Source: Oleiagrimonas soli (GTDB lineage: Bacteria > Pseudomonadota > Gammaproteobacteria > Xanthomonadales > Rhodanobacteraceae). Taken from it: a stretch of 64,000 bases of DNA. Position 1 is the stretch's first letter. Each line of letters begins with the position of its first letter. The notes below the pieces were generated by a model. It had not been told where the DNA came from, made no database searches, and saw only the letters and a list, made by a program, of their open reading frames with translations. Of this stretch, positions 21,187 through 30,342 are shown piece by piece. Made by a program: the position numbers and the translations under genes. The stretch spans positions 2,892,968 through 2,956,967 of the forward strand of contig NZ_KN196470.1 in the NCBI RefSeq assembly GCF_000761445.1, in the 5' to 3' direction.

Positions 21187-23349
21187 TCAGACCGGGTGCC
21201 GGTAGACGCCGTTGACCACGCCGGCGCGACGCACGCCGCGCATCACGTCGGCCAGATGCTTGCGGTTCTTCACCTCGATCATGAACAGCAGCGTGGCGGC
21301 GGACAGATCGCGCTCGATGTACTCGACGTTCTCGATGTTCGAGTTGGCGTCGGCGATGGCCGCAGCCACGGTGGCCAGCACGCCGGTGCGGTTGATGACC
21401 TCGATGCGCAGCTCGACCTTGAAGTCGCCGCGCACCTCGCGATCCCAGGCGATGCCGATGCAGCGCTCCGGCGACTTGCGGAACTCGACCATGTTCGGGC
21501 ACTCGACCCGATGCACGACGATGCCCTTGCCGGCCGAGAGGTAGCCGATGATGTCGTCGCCCGGCACCGGATGGCAGCAGTTGCCGAAGCTGATGACGCC
21601 ACGCTCGTCGCCAGTGATGCGGATCTTGTCCTGGGTCGCGTCGCCGGCGATCCGGCGCGTCTCGGCGGTGGTGCCGAGCAGCTGCGCGGCGACCTGGTCG
21701 GGCATGCGGTTGCCCAGCGCGATATCGGCCAGCAGCTCCTCGAAACGCTTGAGCTTGTTGTCGGCCAGGTAGCGCTCCAGCGTCTTCGGGCGGATGCCGT
21801 CGAGACTGGCGCCGCGCGCCTCAAGCGCGCGGTCGAGCATGCGGTGGCCGAACTGCACCGCGTCCTCGTGCTGCATGTGCTTGATGAACTGGCGGATGGC
21901 GGTGCGCGCCTTGCCGGTCACCACCACGTCGAGCCAATCCAGTCGCGGCATCGACGACGGCGCGGTGATGATCTCCACGCGCTGCCCCGAATCCAGCCGC
22001 GTGCGCAACGGCACCAGCTTGTCGTTGACGCGCGCGGACACCGCATGATCGCCGACGTCGGTGTGCACGGCATAGGCGAAATCGATGGCCGTGGCGTTGC
22101 GCGGCAGCGACATGATCTCGCCCTTGGGCGTGAACAGGTAGACCTCGTCGGGGAACAGGTCGACCTTGACGTTCTCGATGAATTCCGACGACGAATCGGT
22201 GCCGGCCTGACGCTCGGCCAGCCCGGCCAGCCATTCGCGCGCACGCGACTGCGCGCTGTTGGCCGGGCCGCTCTGCGCCTTGTAGCTCCAGTGCGCGGCC
22301 ACGCCGCGCTCGGCCACCGAATCCATCTCCTCGGTGCGGATCTGGATCTCGATGGGCGCGCCGAACGGTCCGAACAGCACCGTGTGCAGCGACTGGTAGC
22401 CGTTGGCCTTGGGAATGGCGATGAAATCCTTGAAGCGCTTGTCCACCGGCTTGTACAGCATGTGGATCGCGCCCAGCGCCTGGTAGCAGCGCATCACGTT
22501 GTCGGTGACCACGCGGAAGCCGTACACGTCCATCACGTCGTCGAACGATTTGTGCTCGCGACGCATCTTCATGTAGATGCTATACGGCGCCTTGACCCGG
22601 CTGACCACCTTGGCCTGAATGTTCTCTTCGCCCAGCCGGTTCGCCAGCGACGCCTCGATCCGGCCCATCACTTCGCGACGATTGCCCAGCGCGCTGCGAA
22701 TGCGCGCGCTGATGACGCGATGGCGGTCCGGATACAGCGCGCGGAAGCCCAGGTCCTGCAGCTCCGCCTTCATGCGGTTCATGCCCAGTCGCTGGGCAAT
22801 GGGGGCGTAGATTTCCAGCGTTTCGCGGGCGATGCGCCGGCGCGAGGTGGATTCCTTGGCGCCGAGCGTGCGCATGTTGTGCAGACGGTCGGCCAGCTTG
22901 ATGAGGATCACGCGCAGATCGCGCGCCATCGCCAGCAGCATCTTGCGGAAGCTTTCCGCCGCGGCCTCCTGGCGACTGCGGAAACGCACGCTGTCGAGCT
23001 TGGTGACGCCGTCGACCAGTTCCACCACCACATCGCCGAATTCCTCGACGATCTGTTCGCGGTCGAGTTGGGTGTCTTCCAGCGTGTCGTGCAGGATCGC
23101 GGCGATGATGGTTTCCGCGTCCATGTGCAGCTCGGCCAGCAATGCCGCGACAGCCACCGGATGGGTGATGTACGGCTCGCCGCTCTTGCGCATCTGCCCC
23201 GCGTGCGCCTCGGCGCCGATCAGGTAGGCGCGACGGACGCGCGCCACATCCTCGTCCGGCAGGTATTCGGCCAGACGCTGCTCGAGATCGAGCACATCCT
23301 TGGGGATCGCTTGCTGCGCGGGCGTGTCGGCGGACGTGGGCAGGGCCAT
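21187..23349 (-). CDS. spoT: Bifunctional (p)ppGpp synthetase/hydrolase
   Basis: This 720-residue Rel/SpoT protein controls the stringent-response alarmone. The hydrolase domain has H63, the H87-D88 pair and 'EDT', and so looks active. The synthetase domain has R305-F-K-D308, the RxKD form found in bifunctional enzymes rather than the ExDD of RelA, and 'GYQSLHT'. TGS (about 400-460), a conserved '[13 protein letters not shown]' zinc-finger-like segment and a C-terminal ACT domain follow. It lies downstream of rpoZ, the usual partner. No second Rel enzyme is in the window. Confidence 0.96.
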   Translation of the reverse strand: MALPTSADTPAQQAIPKDVLDLEQRLAEYLPDEDVARVRRAYLIGAEAHAGQMRKSGEPYITHPVAVAALLAELHMDAETIIAAILHDTLEDTQLDREQIVEEFGDVVVELVDGVTKLDSVRFRSRQEAAAESFRKMLLAMARDLRVILIKLADRLHNMRTLGAKESTSRRRIARETLEIYAPIAQRLGMNRMKAELQDLGFRALYPDRHRVISARIRSALGNRREVMGRIEASLANRLGEENIQAKVVSRVKAPYSIYMKMRREHKSFDDVMDVYGFRVVTDNVMRCYQALGAIHMLYKPVDKRFKDFIAIPKANGYQSLHTVLFGPFGAPIEIQIRTEEMDSVAERGVAAHWSYKAQSGPANSAQSRAREWLAGLAERQAGTDSSSEFIENVKVDLFPDEVYLFTPKGEIMSLPRNATAIDFAYAVHTDVGDHAVSARVNDKLVPLRTRLDSGQRVEIITAPSSMPRLDWLDVVVTGKARTAIRQFIKHMQHEDAVQFGHRMLDRALEARGASLDGIRPKTLERYLADNKLKRFEELLADIALGNRMPDQVAAQLLGTTAETRRIAGDATQDKIRITGDERGVISFGNCCHPVPGDDIIGYLSAGKGIVVHRVECPNMVEFRKSPERCIGIAWDREVRGDFKVELRIEVINRTGVLATVAAAIADANSNIENVEYIERDLSAATLLFMIEVKNRKHLADVMRGVRRAGVVNGVYRHPV

Positions 23350-23460
23350 GCGGTCGCAACGACCGGTCAGGCCGTCGCCCTCCTCGCGCGCGGGGTCGCC
23401 TGCCGCGCCGTCCGGCGTGCATCCTGGCGAGGTGCGTGGGGACGGCGCGCGAGCATGGAC

Positions 23461-23754
23461 TTACTCGTCGGCGTTCTTGGCGGCCGCCTCTTCCTCGACC
23501 TCGGCAGCGGCCCATTCCAGCGCTTCGCGCTCGGCACGCTCGCGCTCGGCGCGGTCGATTTCATCGATGGTGGCTTCGTCGATGCGGCGATCGGCGATCT
23601 CGCGCAGCGCCAGCACGGACGGCTTGTCGTGCTCGGGGTTCACCAGGGACTCGGCGCCCTTGGCCAGCTGACGTGCGCGACGGGTCGCCATCAGCACCAG
23701 CTCGAAACGGTTGTCGACCACCTGCAGGCAGTCCTCGACGGTAATGCGGGCCAT
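23461..23754 (-). CDS. rpoZ: RNA polymerase omega subunit
   Basis: This 97-residue omega subunit starts [20 protein letters not shown] and has the conserved '[12 protein letters not shown]' helix that wraps the beta-prime C-terminus. The tail is very acidic (Glu/Ala repeats). It precedes spoT by about 110 bp. In many gammaproteobacteria gmk lies directly upstream of rpoZ, but here gmk is 5 kb away on the far side of the mla genes, and rpoZ has its own promoter-like sequence. Confidence 0.96.
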   Translation of the reverse strand: MARITVEDCLQVVDNRFELVLMATRRARQLAKGAESLVNPEHDKPSVLALREIADRRIDEATIDEIDRAERERAEREALEWAAAEVEEEAAAKNADE

Positions 23755-23796
23755 GCGGAATTCCTAAGAAAAAAAAGGTACTTATTCAGGGTGGAC

Positions 23797-23826
23797 AGTG
23801 TAGCTTCGGGTGCGCTTGGCTGGCAA
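23797..23826 (-). promoter_or_regulatory. Candidate promoter of rpoZ-spoT
   Basis: On the minus strand there is TTGCCA (23826-23821), an 18-bp spacer and TACACT (23802-23797), about 45 nt upstream of the rpoZ start. Both boxes are good sigma-70 matches. Confidence 0.55.
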
Positions 23827-23880
23827 CGGCGCAGCGACATACCATGCCGAATGCGCGCATCGCTGGTCAGCGCTCCAAAA

Positions 23881-23886
23881 TATAAT
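23881..23886 (+). promoter_or_regulatory. Consensus -10 element upstream of mlaA
   Basis: A perfect TATAAT stands 38 nt before the mlaA start within an AT-rich stretch. No good -35 hexamer is present at the expected distance. Confidence 0.45.
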
Positions 23887-23924
23887 TAAACTCTACGGTT
23901 CATATAAGGTCACGCCGTTTGCTC

Positions 23925-24809
23925 ATGCGCCCTACCCTGAAGCAAAAATTCCGCCGTGCCGCACTGCTCGCCGCAGTGATCGCGCTGACCGGTTGCGCCG
24001 TCGCCAAGCCGCGCACCGACGACCCGCTGGAGAAGTACAACCGCAAGGTGTACGCCTTCAACAATGCGGTCGACAAGGTCGCGATCCGACCGGTCGCGGT
24101 CGGCTACCGCAAGATCACCAACCCGCCGGTGCGCCGCTCGATCAGCGACTTCTTCACCAACATCCGCATGCCGATCACGGTCGCCAACGACCTGCTGCAG
24201 GCGCGACCGAAGAAAGCCATGACCGCCTCGGCGCGATTCCTGGTCAACCTGACACTGGGTCTGGGCGGCTTCTTCGATCCGGCCAGCCGCATGGGTCTGC
24301 CGCTCGACGACACCGACTTCGGCATCACCCTGGCACGCTGGGGCGTGCCGGACGGCCCGTATCTGGTGCTGCCGCTGATCGGCCCGACCACCGGGCGCGA
24401 CGTGTGGCACCTGCCGGTGGACAGCTACTTCTTCGACCCGATGTCGATCTACTCGCGCAATCAGGGACGCTTCGACCACGGCCAGCAGTACCTGCCGTCG
24501 GTGCTGTATCTGGTCACGCTGCGCGCACGCGCCATCGACGCCGAAAGCTTTCTGGAATCGGCCTACGATCCGTACGTGTTCCTGCGCGACGCCTACCTGC
24601 AGCAGCGCACCTACCAGCTCTACGACGGCAATCCGCCGGCCAGCGTCATCGACCAGATGCAAGGTCTGAACGACGAAGGCTTCGATCCCGATGCCCTGCT
24701 CAAGCAGCAGCAGTCGTGGGAGAAGAAGCACAACGAGACGCCGGGCGAGGACAACACGCCGACCACGCCGCAGCCCGCGCCGGCCAGCTCGTCCGGTCAG
24801 CCGTACTGA
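23925..24809 (+). CDS. mlaA: Phospholipid-retention outer-membrane lipoprotein MlaA (VacJ)
   Basis: This 294-residue lipoprotein has lipobox LTGC with Cys24 and the MlaA core starting 'DPLEKYNRKVYAFNNAVDK' and continuing through 'FFDPASRMGLPLDDTDFG'. It removes misplaced phospholipids from the outer leaflet of the outer membrane and passes them to MlaC. The C-terminal 35 residues are a Thr/Pro/Ser-rich tail. It stands on the opposite strand to mlaFEDCB and converges on that operon, so it is made from its own promoter. The ATG at 23925 is chosen; a TTG two codons upstream has slightly better spacing to AAGGT. Confidence 0.94.
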   Translation: MRPTLKQKFRRAALLAAVIALTGCAVAKPRTDDPLEKYNRKVYAFNNAVDKVAIRPVAVGYRKITNPPVRRSISDFFTNIRMPITVANDLLQARPKKAMTASARFLVNLTLGLGGFFDPASRMGLPLDDTDFGITLARWGVPDGPYLVLPLIGPTTGRDVWHLPVDSYFFDPMSIYSRNQGRFDHGQQYLPSVLYLVTLRARAIDAESFLESAYDPYVFLRDAYLQQRTYQLYDGNPPASVIDQMQGLNDEGFDPDALLKQQQSWEKKHNETPGEDNTPTTPQPAPASSSGQPY

Positions 24810-24828
24810 GGCGCTTCGCACGCGCTTG

Positions 24829-24854
24829 TCGGCCCGCCCTCTGCGGCGGGCCGA
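24829..24854. terminator. Convergent terminator between mlaA and the acetyltransferase gene
   Basis: A perfect 10-bp stem (TCGGCCCGCC/GGCGGGCCGA) with a 6-nt loop fills the space between the two convergent stops. T-tracts are weak on both sides. Confidence 0.65.
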
Positions 24855-24855
24855 T

Positions 24856-25359
24856 TCAGTCGTGCAGATCCAGTTGCCAGTAGGCGACGTCGACCCAGCG
24901 CCCGAACTTGAAGCCCACGCGCTCGAAATGGGCCACCTTGCGGAAACCGAACGCCTCGTGCAGCGCGACGCTGGCGGCATTGGGCTGGGCGATGCCCGCG
25001 ATCACGGTACGCATGCCGGCTTCGCGCAGATCCTCGAACAGACATTGGTACAGACGTCGGGCGTACCCTCGGCGCACCTGCGCGGGATCGACGTACACCG
25101 AACATTCCACGCTGTACCGGTAAGCGGCACGCGCTTTCCAGGGCGACGCATAGGCGTAGCCGCAGAGAGCGCCTTCGGCGGATTCCAGCACGCGCCAGGG
25201 AAGCGCGGGATGCGCCTGCACTCGACGCGCCATCTCCGCACTCGACACGGCGTCCTCCTCGAAGGAAATGACGCTGCCGAGCACATAGTGGTTGTAGATG
25301 CGACAGACCGCGTCGAGGTCGTCCTCTCGCAGGAAGCGCACGGCGCCGTGCTTGCGCAT
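24856..25359 (-). CDS. GNAT-family N-acetyltransferase (phosphinothricin-acetyltransferase-like)
   Basis: This 167-residue GNAT-fold enzyme has 'IYNHYVLGSVISFEE' near the N-terminus, the acetyl-CoA loop 'VRRGYARRLY' (about 105) and 'AQPNAASVALHEAFGFRKVA'. This pattern is that of the phosphinothricin/methionine-sulfoximine acetyltransferase group, which acetylate small amino-acid analogues. The true substrate cannot be predicted. It is the last gene of the mla operon, 16 nt after mlaB, and ends against the convergent terminator. The start MRKHGAV at 25359 gives the normal family length. Functional link to lipid transport is unproven. Confidence 0.85.
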   Translation of the reverse strand: MRKHGAVRFLREDDLDAVCRIYNHYVLGSVISFEEDAVSSAEMARRVQAHPALPWRVLESAEGALCGYAYASPWKARAAYRYSVECSVYVDPAQVRRGYARRLYQCLFEDLREAGMRTVIAGIAQPNAASVALHEAFGFRKVAHFERVGFKFGRWVDVAYWQLDLHD

Positions 25360-25375
25360 GCGCCGCGCGCCGCCC

Positions 25376-25681
25376 TCAGCCGACGCCGAGCAGCGGTTCG
25401 GCGTCGCTGACGGCCGCCAGCAACTGCAGACCGCGCGGCAGATGCACGACGCGCAGCGGCGCGCCGTGACGGCTCGCATGCGCCATCCAGGCCAGCACGC
25501 AGGCCAGTCCGGCGCTGTCGGCGCTCTGCACACCGGCGAGATCCAGCACGCGGGTGTCGCCCTTCGCCAGCCGCTCGACGCCCTGCCCGAAGGCACGCGC
25601 GGCGGTGGCGAAGGTCAACGCGCCGGACACGGCGAGCGTGTCCGGCTGGGTGCGGTCGAAACGGACGGCGGAATCGCTCAT
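25376..25681 (-). CDS. mlaB: STAS-domain protein MlaB
   Basis: This 101-residue single STAS domain has the 'VLDLAGVQSADSAGLACVLAW' segment, with the conserved Asp-Ser pair at the head of helix 2. MlaB binds the ATPase MlaF and is needed for assembly of the MlaFEDB transporter. It starts 5 nt after mlaC ends. Sequence identity in STAS domains is low, so the call rests on fold pattern plus position after mlaC. Confidence 0.88.
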   Translation of the reverse strand: MSDSAVRFDRTQPDTLAVSGALTFATAARAFGQGVERLAKGDTRVLDLAGVQSADSAGLACVLAWMAHASRHGAPLRVVHLPRGLQLLAAVSDAEPLLGVG

Positions 25682-25686
25682 TGCGC

Positions 25687-26358
25687 TCAGCCCGCGGCGT
25701 CCTTCTGCATCTTGTCCAGGGTGTCGGCGCCGTTCTTCTCCAGACGCTCGATCAGCCCCTCGATGCCCATCTTGCGGACTTCCGCATCGACCTGCGCGCG
25801 GTAGTTGGTGATGTAGGAGATGCCCTCGATCACCACGTCGTAGGCCTTCCACTGACCGTCGGAGGTCTTGCGGAACGCGTAGTCGACGGAGATGGTCTTG
25901 CCGTCATCGAGCATGACCTGCGTGCGCACCATCGTGCGGCGGTCGTTCAGCGCGCCCTTGGACGGCAACACCTTGACGCTGCCCTTGGTGTAGTTCAGCA
26001 GGCCTTCGGCGTAGCGATGCGTGATCGAGTCGTAGAACGCCTTGGCAAAACGCTCGCGCTGCGCCGGCGTGGCCTCGCGGGCATGACGACCGAGCACCAG
26101 GATCGAGGCGTAGTCGATGTCGAAGTGCGGCAGGAAGATGCCGTCGATCACGCCGATCAGCTTGTTCTTGTCCTGCTTCAGCTCGGCGCGATGACCGTCG
26201 ATGGCGTTGGCCAGCTCGCTGGTGATGTTCTCCACCACCTGCTGCGGCGTGGCGACGGCCGGAGCGCTGGTGGCGGCCGCGGGCGCCGGGGCCGGCGAGG
26301 CAAGCAGCGCGCCCGGAGCGAACAGCGCGCAGGCCAGAACCAGATTACGTAGTTTCAT
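25687..26358 (-). CDS. mlaC: Periplasmic phospholipid-binding protein MlaC
   Basis: This 223-residue exported protein has a signal peptide ending near 'LLASPAPAP', an Ala/Pro spacer, and the Tol-Tol-Ttg2 (MlaC) domain from about residue 40 ('HFDIDYASILVLGRH', 'YEGLL'-type motif as YAEGLLNYTKG). It ferries phospholipid between MlaA in the outer membrane and MlaD in the inner membrane. It lies between mlaD and mlaB in the usual order. Confidence 0.95.
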   Translation of the reverse strand: MKLRNLVLACALFAPGALLASPAPAPAAATSAPAVATPQQVVENITSELANAIDGHRAELKQDKNKLIGVIDGIFLPHFDIDYASILVLGRHAREATPAQRERFAKAFYDSITHRYAEGLLNYTKGSVKVLPSKGALNDRRTMVRTQVMLDDGKTISVDYAFRKTSDGQWKAYDVVIEGISYITNYRAQVDAEVRKMGIEGLIERLEKNGADTLDKMQKDAAG

Positions 26359-26405
26359 GGAACATCGTCTCCAATGGGGAACCGCGGGGCGCGAACGCCT
26401 CGGCG

Positions 26406-26894
26406 TTACTGCTTCGTCTTGTCTTTGTCCTTGTCACTCGGCGAACCGTTGACCAGGAACTTGCCGATCAGGTCTTCCAGCTGCACCGCCGACTGGGTCA
26501 GGATCACCTCGTCGCCGTTCTTGAACGAGTCCGGCGACCCGCCCGGCTGGATGCCAATGTATTGATCGCCCAATAAACCGCTGGTTAACACCGACGCGGA
26601 GGAATCCTCGGGAATCTGGTTGAAGCGCTTGTCGATCGACAGTGTCACCAGCGCATCGAGCTTGGCGGGTTCGAGCTGGATCGATTGCACCGAGCCGATG
26701 CGCACGCCCGCCAGCTTGACCGGCGCGCGATCCTTGAGCTGGCCGATGTTGGTGAAGCGCGCCTTGAGCGTGTAGGAATCGCCCTGGCTCATGTTGACCA
26801 GCGACGTGGTCTGGGTCGCCAGATAAGCCAGCGCGGCGAAGCCCAGCACGATGAACAGGCCAGTGCCGACGGCATAGGAACGTCTCTGGGTCAC
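26406..26894 (-). CDS. mlaD: MCE-domain protein MlaD
   Basis: This 162-residue protein has one N-terminal membrane helix (about 8-26) and a single MCE domain (about 38-118, with 'GVRIGSV' and 'LLGDQYIGI'). MlaD forms the periplasmic hexameric ring on the MlaFEDB complex. The C-terminus is a short helix (AVQLEDLIGKFL) followed by a lysine/aspartate-rich tail (DKDKDKTKQ), which is more charged than usual. The gap to mlaE is 70 bp, the longest inside this operon. Confidence 0.94.
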   Translation of the reverse strand: MTQRRSYAVGTGLFIVLGFAALAYLATQTTSLVNMSQGDSYTLKARFTNIGQLKDRAPVKLAGVRIGSVQSIQLEPAKLDALVTLSIDKRFNQIPEDSSASVLTSGLLGDQYIGIQPGGSPDSFKNGDEVILTQSAVQLEDLIGKFLVNGSPSDKDKDKTKQ

Positions 26895-26964
26895 GGCAAC
26901 ATCCTCGGTAAACGGTACGAATTCGGATCAATGGAATGGAACAACGGGCGCATCGTCGCGTACC

Positions 26965-27738
26965 TCACATCATGAAGGCGGTGAGTACGAAATCGATCGC
27001 CAGAATGGCGATGGACGAGGCCACCACGGTGCGGGTCGTGGCATAGGCCACGCCCTCGCTGGTGGGCGGCGTGGTGTAGCCCTGGTGCACGGAGATCAGC
27101 GTGACCACGGTGCCGAAGGCCAGGCCCTTCCAGATCACGCCGTCGATGACGTCCTTCCAGACGTCGACGTTGGAGGTCATGTTCGACCAGAAGGTGCCGT
27201 TGTCGATGCCCAGCCAGGTCACGCCGACCAGATGTCCACCGAAGATGGCCATCGCCGAGAACACGCAGCACAGCAGCGGCATCGCGATGATGCCGGCGAT
27301 GAAGCGCGGCGTGGCGACGTAGGCGACCGGGTCGACCGCCATCATCTCCATCGCCGACAGCTGGTCGGTGGCGCGCATCAGGCCGATCTCGGCGGTGATC
27401 GAGGTGCCGGCGCGACCGGCGAACAGCAGCGCGGTCACGACCGGGCCGAGTTCGCGGTACACCGACAGCGCCACCACCGTGCCGGTAGAGGCCGTGCCGC
27501 CGAAGATCTCCAGCACGTGATAGAGCTGTAGCGCCAGCACCATGCCCACGAACAGGCCGCAGGTCATGATGATGATGAGGCTCATCGCACCGACGAACCA
27601 CAGCTGGCGCACGGTCTCGCGGAAATAGCGCAGGCTGCGCGGCACCGCCGCCAGCAGCGTGGGCAGGAACAGACCGGCGTCGCCGATCTGCGCCAGTCCG
27701 TCGAGCAGAAGATTGCGACGTTTCGCCTGCGCGGTCAT
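26965..27738 (-). CDS. mlaE: Phospholipid ABC transporter permease MlaE
   Basis: This 257-residue integral membrane protein of the MlaE family has an amphipathic N-terminus, about five membrane helices and the conserved 'ELGPVVTALLFAGRAGTSITAEIG' segment that couples to the ATPase. It is the core of the retrograde phospholipid transporter. The ATG at 27738 overlaps the mlaF stop (ATGA). The same reading frame stays open far upstream through mlaF, but that extension has no support. Confidence 0.95.
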   Translation of the reverse strand: MTAQAKRRNLLLDGLAQIGDAGLFLPTLLAAVPRSLRYFRETVRQLWFVGAMSLIIIMTCGLFVGMVLALQLYHVLEIFGGTASTGTVVALSVYRELGPVVTALLFAGRAGTSITAEIGLMRATDQLSAMEMMAVDPVAYVATPRFIAGIIAMPLLCCVFSAMAIFGGHLVGVTWLGIDNGTFWSNMTSNVDVWKDVIDGVIWKGLAFGTVVTLISVHQGYTTPPTSEGVAYATTRTVVASSIAILAIDFVLTAFMM

Positions 27739-28577
27739 GCGGTCTCTCCCAGGCCCAGGTCGGCGGCGTAGTCGCCGGCCGGATAGTGGAACGGCACCGG
27801 CCCGTCCGGCTCGCCGCCGAAGAACTGGCGCGTCCACGGCGAACCGTCGTCGGCGATCTCCTTGGGATGCCCCTCGGCGACCACCTTGCCGTTGGCGATC
27901 AGCACCACGCGGTCGGCAACCTGCTGGATCGCCGCCAGCTCGTGCGCCACCAGCACGCTGGTGATGCCGAGCGTCTCGTTCAGCGTGCGGATCAGCTTCA
28001 GCACCTGGTTCAACGCAATCGGATCCAGACCCACGAACGGTTCGTCGTACAGGATCAGCATCGGATCGAACACGATCGCGCGCGCCAGCGCCACGCGGCG
28101 CGCCATGCCGCCGGACAGCTCGCTCGGCATCAGCCGCGCGGCGCCGCGCAGGCCCACGGCCTGCAGCTTGGTCAGCACGATGTCGCGAATCAGCTCTTCC
28201 GGCAGCTTGGTGTGCTGGCGCAACGGGAAGGCGACGTTCTCGAAGACGTCGAAATCGGTCAGCAGCGCGGAATTCTGGAACAGGTAGCCGACGCGTTCGC
28301 GCAGCTTGAACAATCCCTCGCGCGACAGCCGCGCCACGTCCTCGCCATCCACCCACAGCTCGCCCTCGTCCGCGGCCAACTGTCCGGTGATGTGCTTGAG
28401 CAGCGTGGTCTTGCCGGTGCCGCTGGGGCCCATGATCGCGGTGATCTTGCCGCGCGGGATGTCCAGGTCCAGTCCGTCGAACACGGCACGGCCGCTGAAA
28501 CGCGTGGTCAGGCCGCGCACGCGCACCAGCGCGTCGCCGGCCGGCGCGGATTCGGGGGAAGCGATGGCATCGGTCAT
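27735..28577 (-). CDS. mlaF: Phospholipid ABC transporter ATPase MlaF
   Basis: This 280-residue ABC ATPase has Walker A GPSGTGKTT, Q-loop 'LFQNSALLTDF', signature 'LSGGMARRVALARA', Walker B 'LILYDEPFVGLDP' and the switch His in 'VAHEL'. It powers MlaE. It is the first gene of mlaFEDCB-GNAT. The ATG at 28577 is chosen because earlier ATGs would overlap the probable promoter. A TATCTT hexamer on the minus strand (28592-28587) would put the transcript start only a few bases before the ATG, so the leader may be very short. Confidence 0.94.
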   Translation of the reverse strand: MTDAIASPESAPAGDALVRVRGLTTRFSGRAVFDGLDLDIPRGKITAIMGPSGTGKTTLLKHITGQLAADEGELWVDGEDVARLSREGLFKLRERVGYLFQNSALLTDFDVFENVAFPLRQHTKLPEELIRDIVLTKLQAVGLRGAARLMPSELSGGMARRVALARAIVFDPMLILYDEPFVGLDPIALNQVLKLIRTLNETLGITSVLVAHELAAIQQVADRVVLIANGKVVAEGHPKEIADDGSPWTRQFFGGEPDGPVPFHYPAGDYAADLGLGETA

Positions 28578-28716
28578 AGGGTGTCCAAGATAGCCGAGCA
28601 TGAACGCAGCGGCCAGGTTTCGGGCGCAACTATGGGGGCAAAGCGGCTGAACCCAAGCGCAACGGATCGATGCGAGCGGCAAGATCGTACCGCGTTCACG
28701 GATCGCATCCGCGCGT

Positions 28717-29352
28717 TCAGGGCCCGGCGCCCAGCAATTCGTCGATCAGCACCTGGTGACGCGCGCGCTGCAAGGGCGTGCGCAGGCGCACCGCGCGCAC
28801 GATGGCCTGCAGATCGTCCAGCGCATCCTCGAAGCGGTCGTTGACGATGATGTAGTCGAACTCGTGCGCATGCGCGATCTCCTCGCGCGAGTTGCGCAGG
28901 CGTCGCTCGATCACCTCGTCGCTGTCCGAGGCGCGCCCGCGCAAGCGACGTTCCAGCTCGACGCGCGACGGCGGCAGGATGAACACGCTGACGCAATCCG
29001 GCATGGTCACGCGGATCTGCTGCGCGCCTTGCCAGTCGATCTCCAGCAGCACGTCGCGCCCCTGCGCCATCAGTTCCTGCACGGTCCGGCGCGAAGTGCC
29101 GTAGAGATTGCCGTGCACCTCGGCATGCTCCAGAAAGATGCCGTCGGCGACTTCCTGCTCGAACGCCTCGCGCTCGACGAAGTAGTAATGCTGGCCGTAG
29201 GCCTCGCCCGGACGCGGCGGACGCGTGGTGTGCGAGATCGACAGCGAGATCGACGGTTCGCGTTCGAGCAACGCGTTGACCAGGGTGGACTTGCCAGCCC
29301 CGGACGGCGCGGCGACCACGAACAGCGTGCCCTGCGGGTGCGATGCGTTCAT
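28717..29352 (-). CDS. gmk: Guanylate kinase
   Basis: This 211-residue kinase phosphorylates GMP/dGMP to the diphosphate. It has P-loop APSGAGKST (about 15-23), the GMP-binding 'SISHTTRPPRPGE' and 'YGTSRRTV', and 'DWQGAQQIR'. Its start overlaps the yicC stop by 4 bp (ATGA), so the two are co-translated. The usual downstream partner rpoZ is not next to it; mlaF follows after 140 bp. Confidence 0.96.
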   Translation of the reverse strand: MNASHPQGTLFVVAAPSGAGKSTLVNALLEREPSISLSISHTTRPPRPGEAYGQHYYFVEREAFEQEVADGIFLEHAEVHGNLYGTSRRTVQELMAQGRDVLLEIDWQGAQQIRVTMPDCVSVFILPPSRVELERRLRGRASDSDEVIERRLRNSREEIAHAHEFDYIIVNDRFEDALDDLQAIVRAVRLRTPLQRARHQVLIDELLGAGP

Positions 29353-30209
29353 TCGATGTTCTGCACTTGCTCGCGCATCTGCTCGATCAGCACCTTCAGC
29401 TCGACCGCGGCGTTGGTGCTGCGCGTGTCCACCGCCTTGGAGCCGAGCGTATTGGCCTCGCGGTTGAACTCCTGCATCAGGAAATCCAGGCGCCGGCCGA
29501 CCGGTTCGTCCAGACCCAGTACGCGGCGCGCCTCGGCGATGTGGGCGTCCAGGCGGTCGAGTTCCTCGTCGACGTCGGCGCGCGTGATCTGCAGCACCAG
29601 TTCCTGTTCCAGGCGACCGGGATCGGCGGGCTGCTTGAGATCGGCCAGCCGGGTTTCCAGACGCTCGCGCAGCCCGGCGCGGATCGTCGGCATCATCGTG
29701 CGCACCTCGGCGACGATCTTCTCGATGGCATCCAGACGTTCGCCGATCAGCGCGCCCAGCTTGGCGCCTTCGCGTTCGCGGGTCGCGGTGAGCGCGTCCA
29801 TCGCCTGCTCCAGCGTGTCGGTCAACGCGTGTTGCAGCGCTTTGCGATCCACTTCGGGCTGTTTCAGCACACCCGGGAAGCGCAGCAGTTCGGTGCTCTG
29901 CACCTGCAGGCCGGGAAAACGCGAACCCATGTCCAGATGCAGCTCGGCCAGACGCGCCAGCAACGTGTGGTTGACCTCCAGCGCGTCGCTGCGGTCCTCG
30001 CCGCGCAGGCGCACCGTGACGTCGACCTTGCCGCGCGAGAGCCGCGCCGAGACGATCTCGCGCAGCTTCGGCTCGAACGCGCGCAGTTCATCGGGCAGAC
30101 GCGGGCTCTGCTCCAGGTAGCGGTGGTTCACCGTACGCACTTCGCAGGCCAGCGTGCCCAGCGGGCCGCTGGACTCGGCGGATGCATACGCGGTCATGCT
30201 GCGGATCAT
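29349..30209 (-). CDS. yicC: YicC-family endoribonuclease-type protein
   Basis: This 286-residue YicC protein starts [13 protein letters not shown] and has the C-terminal DUF1732 domain '[20 protein letters not shown]'. YicC proteins have been shown to be RNases that influence small-RNA turnover in E. coli. The start at 30209 is the family-typical 'M.xSMTAY'; an ATG ten codons earlier (30239) would add an unconserved stretch. It is coupled to gmk and diverges from rph with about 130 bp between. Confidence 0.93.
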   Translation of the reverse strand: MIRSMTAYASAESSGPLGTLACEVRTVNHRYLEQSPRLPDELRAFEPKLREIVSARLSRGKVDVTVRLRGEDRSDALEVNHTLLARLAELHLDMGSRFPGLQVQSTELLRFPGVLKQPEVDRKALQHALTDTLEQAMDALTATREREGAKLGALIGERLDAIEKIVAEVRTMMPTIRAGLRERLETRLADLKQPADPGRLEQELVLQITRADVDEELDRLDAHIAEARRVLGLDEPVGRRLDFLMQEFNREANTLGSKAVDTRSTNAAVELKVLIEQMREQVQNIE

Positions 30210-30342
30210 GCGCGAATTCCGGAAGTCGAAGGGCGTCATGGTAAACGCTCGCGGCGTACGTTGCCCAATCCGCACACGGCGACGGACGGACCATGCGGGT
30301 ATCATTCCGTTTTTGCCGTACCCAAGGGAACCACCCCCAGCC

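Noticed and set aside
21079-23889. Open frame of 936 codons on the plus strand
   Set aside because: It is antisense to spoT and rpoZ; the translation is His/Arg/Val-rich shadow sequence without motifs.
26965-28629. Apparent single-frame fusion of 554 codons covering mlaE and mlaF
   Set aside because: The upstream half is an out-of-frame reading of mlaF; mlaF itself is intact in another frame with all ABC motifs, and mlaE starts normally at 27738.
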